From positions 1 through 64,000 of IMG/VR virus record IMGVR_UViG_3300025928_000007: DNA of 64,000 bases; one strand, written 5' to 3'. How positions within the stretch are numbered: position 1 is the first letter of the stretch; every line of letters starts with the position of its first letter. Made by a program: the position numbers and the translations under genes. Shown here piece by piece: positions 56,311 to 64,000 of the stretch. The notes under the pieces were generated by a model. That model worked only from the letters and a program-made list of their open reading frames with translations. It ran no database searches and had not been told where the DNA came from. Source of the stretch: a virus.

Positions 56311-57660
56311 TCAAGAGGCCGGTGACTTGTACTCGACCACGGCGCGAAGGTCGTTCGCGCGTGCGTCCATGCGGACGAAGCCAAGGAAGCCAACCTGGAG
56401 GAAGTCCGCATATCGCTCATCGAGACGCATAACGGACGCCTGAGTCACCTGACGCACGACCATGCAGGTCTGGAAGTCACCGAACAGCAATCCGCCGACC
56501 GTGTTCAGGGTCGTGCTGATGTTTCCGGCGTTCTGGTCGATCTTCACCGGGTAACCGTAGACACGGTCATCGGCTCCGACCTGAACGTTCGGGTTCCACA
56601 GCGGGTGACCCTGGGTGTCGGTGATGGAACGAATGTTCCACAGAGTGGTGTCGTTCATCACCCAGGTGCAGCGACCGCTCGCGCGGTATGCCGGGTCCAC
56701 CTTCGCGGTCATCAGGACGATGTCATCCCAGCCAGGCATTCCGGAAGTCAGCTTGTTAGCTGGCGTTGCGGAACCAAGCTTGGTGACGGTGCCACCAGCG
56801 GTCGGCTGGTACAGGCCGCCCTGCGCACCGGACTTGACGCCATAGGCGGTCAGTGCGGTGGTAAGGCCCATCAGGGCTGAGGTGCCGGTGCCGGTGTAAA
56901 GCTCGGACGCGACGAAGCGGCCAATGCTTTCACCGATGCGCTCGCGGACGAAGCCCTCAACATCGAAGGCGGAGTCGTTGATCGCTTCGAGGCCAGCCAG
57001 TGCAACGTTGGACGTGATCGTCCAAGCGTTCATCTGGCCCTGGCCGAAGACGTAATCCTGGAAGCCAAGCTGGCTACCCTGGGCTCCCACGTAGTTACCC
57101 ACGATGGAAGTCGGGTCAACAGTCGGCCACGGCATCGGGTTACCGGTGCTGGTTTCGATGATCTTGGCCAGATCCAGAAGGCCACCGAACTGCTTCAAGG
57201 CAACCTGGAGGTTGTGCCAGAAGCCCTGCGGGACCAGGAACCCAGCGTTGGACGCGCCACCGACCGTGTACAGGGCGTTGGCGTCGTTGGTGGTACGGAT
57301 TTCACCAGCAAGCAGGTTGCGGCGCTCCTCACCACTCAGCGCGGCGACACCACGGCGCAGGTACGCACCGAATGCGCGCTCGTGCTGCTCCTTCTGGGTA
57401 CCCTCGTACTGGTCACGAGAGACGCCCTGAAGATCGGCAGCTTCCTCGCGTGCGTCGTTCAGCTTGTTGAACTGGACGATGCGCTCAAGGTCCTTGTCGA
57501 GCTTGCGCAGTTCCTTCTCGGCGCGGTCGTAGCTCTGCTGCTCCTCACCGGACAGCGAGCCCTCGTCGTTCCAGCGCTCCATCAGGTCGGTCATGTGACC
57601 GTAGACGGTTGCGCGCTGCTCGCGAATCGCCTTCTCGCGAACGGACATTACTCTAGCCAC
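56311..57660 (-). CDS. major capsid protein (HK97 fold)
   Basis: This 449-residue protein has an N-terminal charged, helical delta-like scaffold region (about residues 1-95), then an HK97-type core with GGASNAGFLVPQGFW, NPMPWPTVD, VEGFVRERIGESIGRFV and the final ADFLQVGFLGFVRMDARAND. The prohead protease gene is directly upstream. It starts at GTG with AAAGGAG 6 nt before. Confidence 0.92.
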   Translation of the reverse strand: MARVMSVREKAIREQRATVYGHMTDLMERWNDEGSLSGEEQQSYDRAEKELRKLDKDLERIVQFNKLNDAREEAADLQGVSRDQYEGTQKEQHERAFGAYLRRGVAALSGEERRNLLAGEIRTTNDANALYTVGGASNAGFLVPQGFWHNLQVALKQFGGLLDLAKIIETSTGNPMPWPTVDPTSIVGNYVGAQGSQLGFQDYVFGQGQMNAWTITSNVALAGLEAINDSAFDVEGFVRERIGESIGRFVASELYTGTGTSALMGLTTALTAYGVKSGAQGGLYQPTAGGTVTKLGSATPANKLTSGMPGWDDIVLMTAKVDPAYRASGRCTWVMNDTTLWNIRSITDTQGHPLWNPNVQVGADDRVYGYPVKIDQNAGNISTTLNTVGGLLFGDFQTCMVVRQVTQASVMRLDERYADFLQVGFLGFVRMDARANDLRAVVEYKSPAS

Positions 57661-57802
57661 AGCTAGCTCCTTTGACTCTGTGCCTCATGGATACTGACGG
57701 CCCGAGTGTCTGGAGACGGCTCGTGCTAGATGCCCCTGGACGGCGCTGTGCGTGTCCCTGCGGGGTTAGAACTATGGGGGTAGGGTGATCGTATGCCCTA
57801 CG
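57661..57802. other. 142-nt gap before the capsid gene
   Basis: No gene was recognised. On the minus strand it leads to the strong capsid ribosome site. A separate capsid promoter could lie here, but no clear -35/-10 pair was found. Confidence 0.4.
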
Positions 57803-59452
57803 TCAGGATGCGTCTAGGAGAGCCTTACGGCGGTCCTCCGCGTCCTTCATGCGCTGGCGTGCCTCGGCCAGCGTCAGTCCGGTGAACTCCTCCTCGGCTG
57901 GCGGTTCCTCCGCCGCCCGCTCGGCCGCCTTCATGGCGGTCTCGGTCAGGTAGCCCTGTGCCAGGTCGAGAATCCGGAGTGAGGTTGTGGTCGGTGGCAT
58001 CGACATCGCGAGGGTGTAAATCTCGTCCATGTCGCGCCTCACCTCATCGTTGACAGCGTCCCCGACACCACCAACACCGTTCCAGTGATCCGGCAACATG
58101 TCCGCCACGCCGAAGTCGGTCGCGCGCTGGATGATCTCCAGGCGGGCCTCGGTGTCCGGTGCGGTCTTGATGTCACGGGCCAGGGCGTTGATGTCATCAG
58201 CGCGGGATACACCCCCCGGCAGCACGCCACGGTCGCCAGGCTCCCAGCCTTCGGTCATCTCACGGAAGTCCGCAAGAGCTTCCCAGGCGTCCATGTTCGT
58301 CTCGGCGGCAACCTTCACACCGAACTTCGACAGGGCGGCCTTGATCTTGGACTTGATGGAGGCAAGCTGTGTAGCGGAGTATTCGCCAGCGTTCTTGGCC
58401 TTGCTGATGTAGGACCAGGCGGCCTTTGCGTGCTCCTTGGTGTCAATCGGGTAGCGCTTCTTCTTGTCCGACTGGTAACCCGGGTCAGCATAGGCAACAT
58501 CGCCATATGGTGCCTTCTTGTCATCAGCACGGACCTCGGTGCCACACTGGGCACATGCGCGTGTGCCACTCTGGAGAGCAGCGCCACAAGCGCCACAGTA
58601 TTCGCTGGACGGCTTGTCACTTCTCATGCTCTCTCCGCAGGCGGTGCAGTAGGCGTCGTACTGGCCCGTAGAGCCGCACTCGCCACAGGTGGTTAGGTCG
58701 GTGTAGGTAGCGGCGGCGGCCCGGCCTGATCGGCCATTGGCGTTGGGCGCGGTGAATGCGCCATCCTTGCCTTCGCCAGGAGACTTGTCGCTGGTGTCCG
58801 CAGGATCGTCCTCATCGTCGTCATCGGCCGCAGACTCCTGACCGGCAACATCTGCACCATGCGGTGACATGGCCATTATATCACCGATCTGCATAGAGGC
58901 GAACCGCTCCTGCTCCGGAGACATTCCACGAGCCGCACGGACCTGCTCCTTGGTGGATACCAGGGTGTCAGTGTAGGCCGGGAAGGTGCACACGCTGATC
59001 TCGTGGACCTTCATTTCGAGAATCTCACGGATCTCACCATCCAGTGGCGTGGCGGGCGAGCCATCCTTCATGGTCCACTTCTCGCGGATCACCTCGAATC
59101 CGAATGAACAGCCACCGTAGTTACCAGCCTTGACGTTCTTGCGAACATCATTACCATAGGTGGTGTCCACGATCTGAGCTTCCCAGTCACCACCCTGAGG
59201 ACCGTCCGCCATGGTCAGGCTGCCCGCACTCATGCGGGCCAGTGGCAGACGGGTCTCATGGTTGTCGAGCAGGACGATGTCGCCATCGTTGATCGACTTC
59301 CTGCCCGCGCCACGCCTGATGTGCTCGGTGAACCCATACGGCCCGGAGCCGATCTGAGTCCGCTTACCATATGGCCAGGCCCGGCCATGTAGCTTGCCAT
59401 CGTCGCCCACCGTAGGAGCGGCCCTCTTGATGTAGCGATATTCCATGGCCAT
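57803..59452 (-). CDS. prohead protease with zinc-ribbon extension
   Basis: This 549-residue protein begins with an HK97-type S78 protease domain (about residues 1-180): LLDNHE with His65, GGCSFGF with Ser116 as nucleophile, and MKVHEISVCTFPA near the end. After an acidic linker, three or four CxxC zinc-ribbon units occupy residues about 254-305. A DUF6582-like helical module follows (KKRYPIDTKEHAKAAWSYI), then a long C-terminal tail ending with EARQRMKDAEDRRKALL. Typical prohead proteases are about 200 residues, so the extension is large. Confidence 0.85.
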   Translation of the reverse strand: MAMEYRYIKRAAPTVGDDGKLHGRAWPYGKRTQIGSGPYGFTEHIRRGAGRKSINDGDIVLLDNHETRLPLARMSAGSLTMADGPQGGDWEAQIVDTTYGNDVRKNVKAGNYGGCSFGFEVIREKWTMKDGSPATPLDGEIREILEMKVHEISVCTFPAYTDTLVSTKEQVRAARGMSPEQERFASMQIGDIMAMSPHGADVAGQESAADDDDEDDPADTSDKSPGEGKDGAFTAPNANGRSGRAAAATYTDLTTCGECGSTGQYDAYCTACGESMRSDKPSSEYCGACGAALQSGTRACAQCGTEVRADDKKAPYGDVAYADPGYQSDKKKRYPIDTKEHAKAAWSYISKAKNAGEYSATQLASIKSKIKAALSKFGVKVAAETNMDAWEALADFREMTEGWEPGDRGVLPGGVSRADDINALARDIKTAPDTEARLEIIQRATDFGVADMLPDHWNGVGGVGDAVNDEVRRDMDEIYTLAMSMPPTTTSLRILDLAQGYLTETAMKAAERAAEEPPAEEEFTGLTLAEARQRMKDAEDRRKALLDAS

Positions 59453-60774
59453 TACGAAGGCCCTCCAAACCCGTTAGAGGCGGCGTTAACGGTGCCCGGT
59501 GATGGCAGGCCCTTGTCTCCCGCGCCCATGTTGAGCGCCAGCACTGGCTCGTCCAGACCTGGTAGCGGCACCATGTTCTCCTTGATTCGTGCTTCGTTTC
59601 GTGTCATCCATCCAGCGGCGATGCCCTGGGTGTATGCGGCAAAGCGCTCGGCCATGCTGCCCCTCATCAGGCGGTCTAGGTCGAACTCGCTGTACTGCTT
59701 GCGAATGTTGATAACCTCACGGCTGATCCGCTGCTCCATGCGGCCCGTCCAGCCCGCGACCGTGTAGGATACGAATCCCACGTTCTGGGACTCGATACCC
59801 GCGCCCCAGGATGTTGAGCGCTCTACGTCACCGACCAGGTGCGGCGGAATGCCGAACAGGCGGGCGATCTCGTTGGTCTCCCATCTGCGGGACTCAAGGA
59901 ACTGCAAGGAATCCGGCGGGATCGTCAACTGCTGGAAGTCCGTGCCAGCATCCAAGACGCCGACCTCGGCCGCATTGTCTAGGCCGCCCATCTTCTGGAG
60001 CCACTTGGCGCGGACGGAGTCAGCCTGCTGCTGGTTGGCCAGCGGTGCCTTCACCTTGATGATGCCGGAAAGGATGCTGCCCTTGGCATAGAACTTCGCG
60101 GCCAGCTTGTCACCCGCCATCGCCGTGCCCAGCGTGCGCGCGGCGAACTGGATAGGAGACAGGCCCTGGAGCCCGTCGTATCCGAGGCCCGGGATGTGCA
60201 TGATCTCGTAGTCGGTGTAGATCACCGGGTTCTGCTCAAGCAGGTCGCCCTCATCGGACACGCGCTTGACCTCGAAAAGCTTGGTGCCGACCGGCACACC
60301 CGTACGTGCCGCCTCTCGCGGGTTAACACGGTGGACCTTCACACGGCCGGGGTAGATAGGCTGCAAGTCCACGATCATGTCGGTGGCCGGGTTCCGGATC
60401 TTCCGGACATAGGCATTGCCCCACAGGGCCAGATGAACCACGACAAGCTCCCACAACTCATACTGTGTGTAGACCATCGTGTTGTTCGACTTGTCCAGAA
60501 TCTGCGGGAACTGCTCCACCTTGCCCGGATCGCGGAACGTCCTCAGCGGGCATCCCGCGATGACCGTGGCAAGCAGCCCTACGCAACGGTAGACCGTGGG
60601 AAGGACCATCGCGTTGTCAGGCGTGACCGATTCCCCAGAGTCCGTCTGCGTCAGGGAGTCGAAGATAGACCCAAGACCGACAGAGCTTAGCGGAACAGAT
60701 GGATTCTCGAACGGGTTGATGATGCCCGTTCCGCTAGCACGCCGCTCCACGCCACGAGCGTTGAACAGCGTCAT
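59452..60774 (-). CDS. portal protein
   Basis: This 440-residue protein matches HK97-family portals: early NAMVLPTVYRCVGLLATVIAG, YELWELVVVHLALWGNAYVRKI, and a later FGIPPHLVGDVERSTSWGAGIE. It forms the dodecameric gate at one capsid vertex. Its stop overlaps the protease start. Confidence 0.9.
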   Translation of the reverse strand: MTLFNARGVERRASGTGIINPFENPSVPLSSVGLGSIFDSLTQTDSGESVTPDNAMVLPTVYRCVGLLATVIAGCPLRTFRDPGKVEQFPQILDKSNNTMVYTQYELWELVVVHLALWGNAYVRKIRNPATDMIVDLQPIYPGRVKVHRVNPREAARTGVPVGTKLFEVKRVSDEGDLLEQNPVIYTDYEIMHIPGLGYDGLQGLSPIQFAARTLGTAMAGDKLAAKFYAKGSILSGIIKVKAPLANQQQADSVRAKWLQKMGGLDNAAEVGVLDAGTDFQQLTIPPDSLQFLESRRWETNEIARLFGIPPHLVGDVERSTSWGAGIESQNVGFVSYTVAGWTGRMEQRISREVINIRKQYSEFDLDRLMRGSMAERFAAYTQGIAAGWMTRNEARIKENMVPLPGLDEPVLALNMGAGDKGLPSPGTVNAASNGFGGPS

Positions 60775-60777
60775 AGC

Positions 60778-61020
60778 TTATCCTCTCTGCTGCCTTTCGG
60801 CTACGAGTATGCCGCCCAGTCCCCCGACGATCAGTGCGACCGGGACCGAGAAGTATGAGATTCCGAACAGAACCGAAAAGGCGCAGACGCACTCGAAGAC
60901 CGTGAGGACGGTGTTCCTCTCGGTCGCGATATCGAGGGTGGCCTTGGTGTAGGGCTTGACTCTGTCCCACAGGGTTGCCAGCCGGGTCTTTGCTGGGGCC
61001 ATGAAAGCCAGATTTGGCAT
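60778..61020 (-). CDS. small membrane protein
   Basis: This 80-residue protein has two hydrophobic segments (about residues 37-53 and 57-73) after a basic start. It lies between terminase and portal genes. Function unknown. Confidence 0.55.
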   Translation of the reverse strand: MPNLAFMAPAKTRLATLWDRVKPYTKATLDIATERNTVLTVFECVCAFSVLFGISYFSVPVALIVGGLGGILVAERQQRG

Positions 61021-61031
61021 GTTGCCTCATT

Positions 61032-61088
61032 CGATGATAAGTGCTACGCAATTATCATCGACGGCGGCAGTGCGTAGCTGCTGCCGCC
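61032..61088 (-). terminator. tandem hairpins after the terminase gene
   Basis: Two perfect stems: GGCGGCAG/CTGCCGCC (61063-61070, 61081-61088), and CGATGATAA/TTATCATCG (61032-61040, 61052-61060). The first begins at the base after the terminase stop. No U-run; RNA stability or partial termination is likely. Confidence 0.5.
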
Positions 61089-62648
61089 TTAGTAGACGAA
61101 ACCAATCTGAGACACCGGGGTTTCGTGCTCCTCTCCGGTGTACTCATCCTTCCACTTATAGGTCGGCTCGTCCCAAATCTGCTGAGTGAGCCAGTAGCCC
61201 GCGCGATCCACGGCCATGACCGCAGCCACGGCGAGGTCGATCTTGCGCGGAGACTGCCTGGCATCCTTCATAAGTCGTGCGCCACGGGCGTCAGTCTTTA
61301 GCTGAGCGTTCTCCAGGTGCCGTGCGAGACGCGGGTCACCGTTGTGGCTGATCTTCTGGGTAGTGACCGCCTCGTAGAAGCGCTGTGTCGCTGGACCCAT
61401 CCGGCTGAGGGTCTGCGGATAGGCGACAACCGGGAGTCCTTCTTCCTCCAGTTCTTCGCCTGCATCCAGCCAGAACCATTCGTCCCATGCTATCTCGCGG
61501 ACCTTGTACTTGTGGCAGGCTTGCCGGATCGCGGCCTTCACCGCACCACGTGGAACTCTCCAGTTGTCGTCCTCCGGTGGCTTCTCCCAGAGACCGATCA
61601 CCTCTACCTGTGGCTCCTGTGACACCGTCACCGCTACCAGCGCGGTAGAGTCGCCATTCTTCGACCCGTCAAAGCCGAGAACGACACCCTTGGCTCCGGG
61701 GGTGAATGGTGTCTCAGTACGGCAAGAGTTCCAGCTTCCCTGTGGCAGCCATGCGACAGTCTGTGAGACCCACTGGTTCAGTCTCTTGGTCCGGTACTCG
61801 TTCTCGTGGACCTTCTTCACCACGGAGGAGAAGTCCTCGGTGTCGATCAGGTCACCATAGCCGGGGTTTGCGGCCTCCCAGACGGCGGGATCACGGTGGT
61901 CGCTCTTGGGTGGTGCGCCATACCAGGCCATGAAGAACGTGTCGTCCTCGATCTCGCCCCTGGCGATCTTCTCGCCATACTGGAAACGGCGGTAGCAGAT
62001 CGAGTCGCCACCGGTTTGGTCGGTCCTGACGCCTGCGGTGGTGATGATGATGAGAAGCGGGTCACGGCGAGCACCGAAAGCCTGGACGATAACGTTGTAG
62101 AGTTCGTCGGTGGGTGCGGCATGAAGCTCGTCATAGATGGCGAGGGTAGGGTTCAAACCTTCCTTCGTGAACGCCTCACTGCTAAGCACCTTGTAGATAG
62201 AGCCCGTGTCGAGATACTCGATGGCGTCACGGTAGACCTTGAGCATGCCGCTGAGTTCTTCGTCTAGCTCGACCATGCGCTTCGCGACATTGAACACGAT
62301 GCGGGCCTGGTCCTTGTCGGCGGCCAGGGAGTAGACCTCGGAGCCGTCCGCGCCCATGACTAGGCCATGAAGACCGAAGCTGGAACCCAGCGCCGACTTG
62401 CCGTTCTTCCTCGGGAGGCCAATCAGGGCCTCACGGTGGCGGAGCCTGCCGTCCCATCGCCGGGCATACACACGGCTGGTCAGGTCCCTCTGCCATGGAC
62501 GGGTCTGGATCAGTTCGCCAGCATGGCCGCCCCAGGACTCCTTGGTGATACGGCAGTAGCCCTCGATGAACTCATCGACATATGGCCCATCCCCGCGCTC
62601 GATGTCCTCCTGGGGAACGGGAGTCATCAAAAGGGGAACGGCGGTCAT
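61089..62648 (-). CDS. terL: large terminase subunit
   Basis: This 519-residue protein has the packaging ATPase Walker A LPRKNGKS at residues 78-85, Walker B LAIYDELHA near 168-176 and a coupling motif ITTAG. The RNase H-like nuclease domain starts with LGFDGSKNGDSTALV near residue 320 and has later acidic residues. It cuts and pumps DNA into the prohead. The small terminase was not identified in the window. Confidence 0.9.
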   Translation of the reverse strand: MTAVPLLMTPVPQEDIERGDGPYVDEFIEGYCRITKESWGGHAGELIQTRPWQRDLTSRVYARRWDGRLRHREALIGLPRKNGKSALGSSFGLHGLVMGADGSEVYSLAADKDQARIVFNVAKRMVELDEELSGMLKVYRDAIEYLDTGSIYKVLSSEAFTKEGLNPTLAIYDELHAAPTDELYNVIVQAFGARRDPLLIIITTAGVRTDQTGGDSICYRRFQYGEKIARGEIEDDTFFMAWYGAPPKSDHRDPAVWEAANPGYGDLIDTEDFSSVVKKVHENEYRTKRLNQWVSQTVAWLPQGSWNSCRTETPFTPGAKGVVLGFDGSKNGDSTALVAVTVSQEPQVEVIGLWEKPPEDDNWRVPRGAVKAAIRQACHKYKVREIAWDEWFWLDAGEELEEEGLPVVAYPQTLSRMGPATQRFYEAVTTQKISHNGDPRLARHLENAQLKTDARGARLMKDARQSPRKIDLAVAAVMAVDRAGYWLTQQIWDEPTYKWKDEYTGEEHETPVSQIGFVY

Positions 62649-62683
62649 TAGGCGTCCTCGCTGCTATTATATCATCAAATGGA

Positions 62684-63097
62684 TCAGGACCCGGCGTCAC
62701 TGCCTGAATCGTCGTCGGAAACCGCTCTTTGCGGGTTGGTGTCATACCGGCGAGTCTGTTGCTGGCGAATGCGGACAAGCTCCGTGCTGAGCTTGAAAAC
62801 CTCTAGCTGAAGCTCCTGCGCCATGGTGTTGACGCGGCGCAGTTCTTCCTCTAGCTGGTCGATGGCAGCCTCGTAAATGCGCTTGGCACGGTCGAATGCC
62901 TCATCGTCTATCCGGCGCAGGTAGGCGCTCGGGGTCGCCTCGGACTTGGTAATGTTGCTGGCACGGGTAGACGCGATCCAGATCACGATGGAGATCACGG
63001 TACCGATGATGGCCAGCCCGATACCGAGAACCGTGCCGGGGTCAAGATGGAAACCATCAGCGCTGGGGGTTGCCAGGAGGCTATCAATTATCACCAT
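62684..63097 (-). CDS. TM plus coiled-coil hypothetical protein
   Basis: This 137-residue protein has one transmembrane helix (about residues 21-43) and a long charged coiled coil (ELRRVNTMAQELQLEVFKLS). ATG at 63097 overlaps the upstream gene by 14 nt and has GGGGGAC nearby. It is unlike known terminase partners. Confidence 0.55.
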   Translation of the reverse strand: MVIIDSLLATPSADGFHLDPGTVLGIGLAIIGTVISIVIWIASTRASNITKSEATPSAYLRRIDDEAFDRAKRIYEAAIDQLEEELRRVNTMAQELQLEVFKLSTELVRIRQQQTRRYDTNPQRAVSDDDSGSDAGS

Positions 63098-63503
63098 TGA
63101 AGTCCCCCAGGTTGAACGGACGGTGTTCCGGCCAGTAGGAGACGATAGCGGTAACCCCCGCGAAGGCATACCAAATGACAGCGGCTGCCCATTCCCTCGG
63201 CACGACTGGATGGATCACCCAGCTATACAGGATCATGGACGCCCAGAAAATCTTCAGGGCGACCGCCGAGGTAAAGCCGATACGGTCCAGCCGGGCGAAT
63301 GCCTGGACGAGGCAGACGAGGCCCACGAAGAACCACATAATTCCCCATGTCCGTGCCGGGATAACGGTGTCATACGCCTGGGATATCGGCGTTGGGTCGA
63401 TATACACCGACCACCCAAACAGGGTGTCCAGCAGCGCGAGAAACAGGAGAAAACTACCACGCCTGCCAATACGCCCTATCAGCCTCCGCACGGCGTTAGT
63501 CAT
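63084..63503 (-). CDS. four-TM membrane protein, copy A
   Basis: This 139-residue protein has about four hydrophobic segments. It ends AGVTAIVSYWPEHRPFNLGD, almost the same as copy B next door. ATG at 63503 has GGAGACG upstream. Function unknown. Confidence 0.6.
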   Translation of the reverse strand: MTNAVRRLIGRIGRRGSFLLFLALLDTLFGWSVYIDPTPISQAYDTVIPARTWGIMWFFVGLVCLVQAFARLDRIGFTSAVALKIFWASMILYSWVIHPVVPREWAAAVIWYAFAGVTAIVSYWPEHRPFNLGDFNGDN

Positions 63504-63939
63504 GGTCGTCTCCATCAAAATCTTCTAGCGTGAACGGCCGGTGCTCGGGCCAGTTTGAAACAATGGCTGTTACTCCTGCGAAGGCGAACCACTTGACCGC
63601 CATCGGGAAAGCATTAGGGTTTGTGCCGGTGTAGGCCCAGGAGTAGAACAGGATCAGCGCCCAGGTGGTAATGAGGCCAACCGATGCGGAGAAGGCAATC
63701 CGGTCCTGCTTCGCGAACGACTGGATAGCGCACACGGCTGTCACGGCGGAGAAGATGACCGCCCATACCGAGTGGGCCAGGATGAGGTCTACGCCCGGCC
63801 CGGCGAAGGGTGCCGTGTTGGTCCACAGTTCCCAGGCTTGAACCGCACCAGCGATGGCGAGGAACATCAGGTATGCGCCCCGGCGGCCTACACGGCTGAC
63901 GAGACCTGACTTTATGCGCCCCCGTACGCGCGTGTGCAT
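63496..63939 (-). CDS. four-TM membrane protein, copy B
   Basis: This 147-residue protein parallels copy A throughout (RRGAYLMFLAI vs RRGSFLLFLAL; shared AFAGVTAIVS-WPEHRPF ending). The two genes are a tandem duplication in the early part of the late operon. Overlap of 8 nt between them suggests coupling. Confidence 0.6.
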   Translation of the reverse strand: MHTRVRGRIKSGLVSRVGRRGAYLMFLAIAGAVQAWELWTNTAPFAGPGVDLILAHSVWAVIFSAVTAVCAIQSFAKQDRIAFSASVGLITTWALILFYSWAYTGTNPNAFPMAVKWFAFAGVTAIVSNWPEHRPFTLEDFDGDDHD

Positions 63940-64000
63940 ACCACAGTCACCACACAGGAACCGGTCGGCTCATCCAGCCATTGTCGAGGCCCCAGCGCAT
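63912..64000 (-). CDS. partial CDS entering from the right edge
   Basis: On the minus strand a frame from beyond the window ends at TAA (63912-63914) after residues including RQWLDEPTGSCVVTVVC. It overlaps the four-TM gene by 28 nt. Only the last 28 residues are visible. Identity unknown. Confidence 0.4.
   Translation of the reverse strand, partial: ALGPRQWLDEPTGSCVVTVVCTRAYGGA

Noticed and set aside
1-64000. CRISPR arrays, integrase/attachment site, insertion sequences, rRNA
   Set aside because: No regularly spaced repeats, recombinase motifs, IS ends or rRNA-like sequence were seen on reading through; a negative by eye only.

Overview
The window is part of a large tailed-phage (siphovirus) genome infecting a high-GC Gram-positive host, most likely Streptomyces or a related actinobacterium. 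The DNA is GC-rich and genes are tightly packed with many ATGA/TGATG stop-start overlaps. There is an HK97-type head module, a long tape measure protein with an actinophage-style transglycosylase domain, a cobalamin-dependent (class II) ribonucleotide reductase, and a dense tRNA array. No integrase or repressor was recognised, so a lytic lifestyle is likely (inference).

Layout. (1) 1-6542, minus strand: about 18 recognisable tRNA genes plus degenerate tRNA-like pieces and unexplained inverted-repeat structures. Among and after them lie a secreted GH16 glycosidase, a secreted protein of unknown function, and a few small or membrane proteins. (2) 6543-6900: an AT-rich control region full of dyads, with a perfect intrinsic-terminator hairpin and a 25-bp palindrome. 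Transcription diverges from here. (3) 6901-36856, plus strand: early/middle genes. These are a secreted lectin-like protein, rIIA/rIIB homologues, a lipoprotein, a SLOG protein, a PD-(D/E)XK nuclease, a RecA/DnaB-type ATPase, endonuclease VII, a split CHC2/Toprim primase, a vWA protein, family A DNA polymerase, a HAD nucleotidase, a dATP/dGTP diphosphohydrolase-like protein, class II RNR, RtcB RNA ligase, a secreted DUF1996-like protein and many small Cys-pair proteins. (4) 36899-36933: a hairpin terminator where transcription converges. (5) 36941-64000, minus strand, read right to left: three membrane/coiled-coil proteins, large terminase, portal, prohead protease, HK97 capsid protein, connectors, Ig-like proteins, major tail protein, tail assembly chaperones with a canonical -1 slippery site, tape measure, a 2288-residue tail protein, smaller tail proteins, a lysin candidate, a holin and a GIY-YIG-like gene.

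How the genes work together. RNR, the HAD nucleotidase and the diphosphohydrolase shape the dNTP pool for the phage polymerase, primase and helicase-like ATPase. Endonuclease VII and the PD-(D/E)XK nuclease would process recombination or packaging DNA. The tRNA array together with RtcB suggests translation support and repair of cleaved tRNA. Several secreted or lipid-anchored products suggest the phage acts on the outside of the infected cell. A recurrent promoter, TTGAC(A/G)-N17/18-TAAGCT, marks several plus-strand units.

Limits: tRNA folds, promoters and domain assignments were made by eye without database or folding software; family names are recognition of motifs and are graded by confidence.
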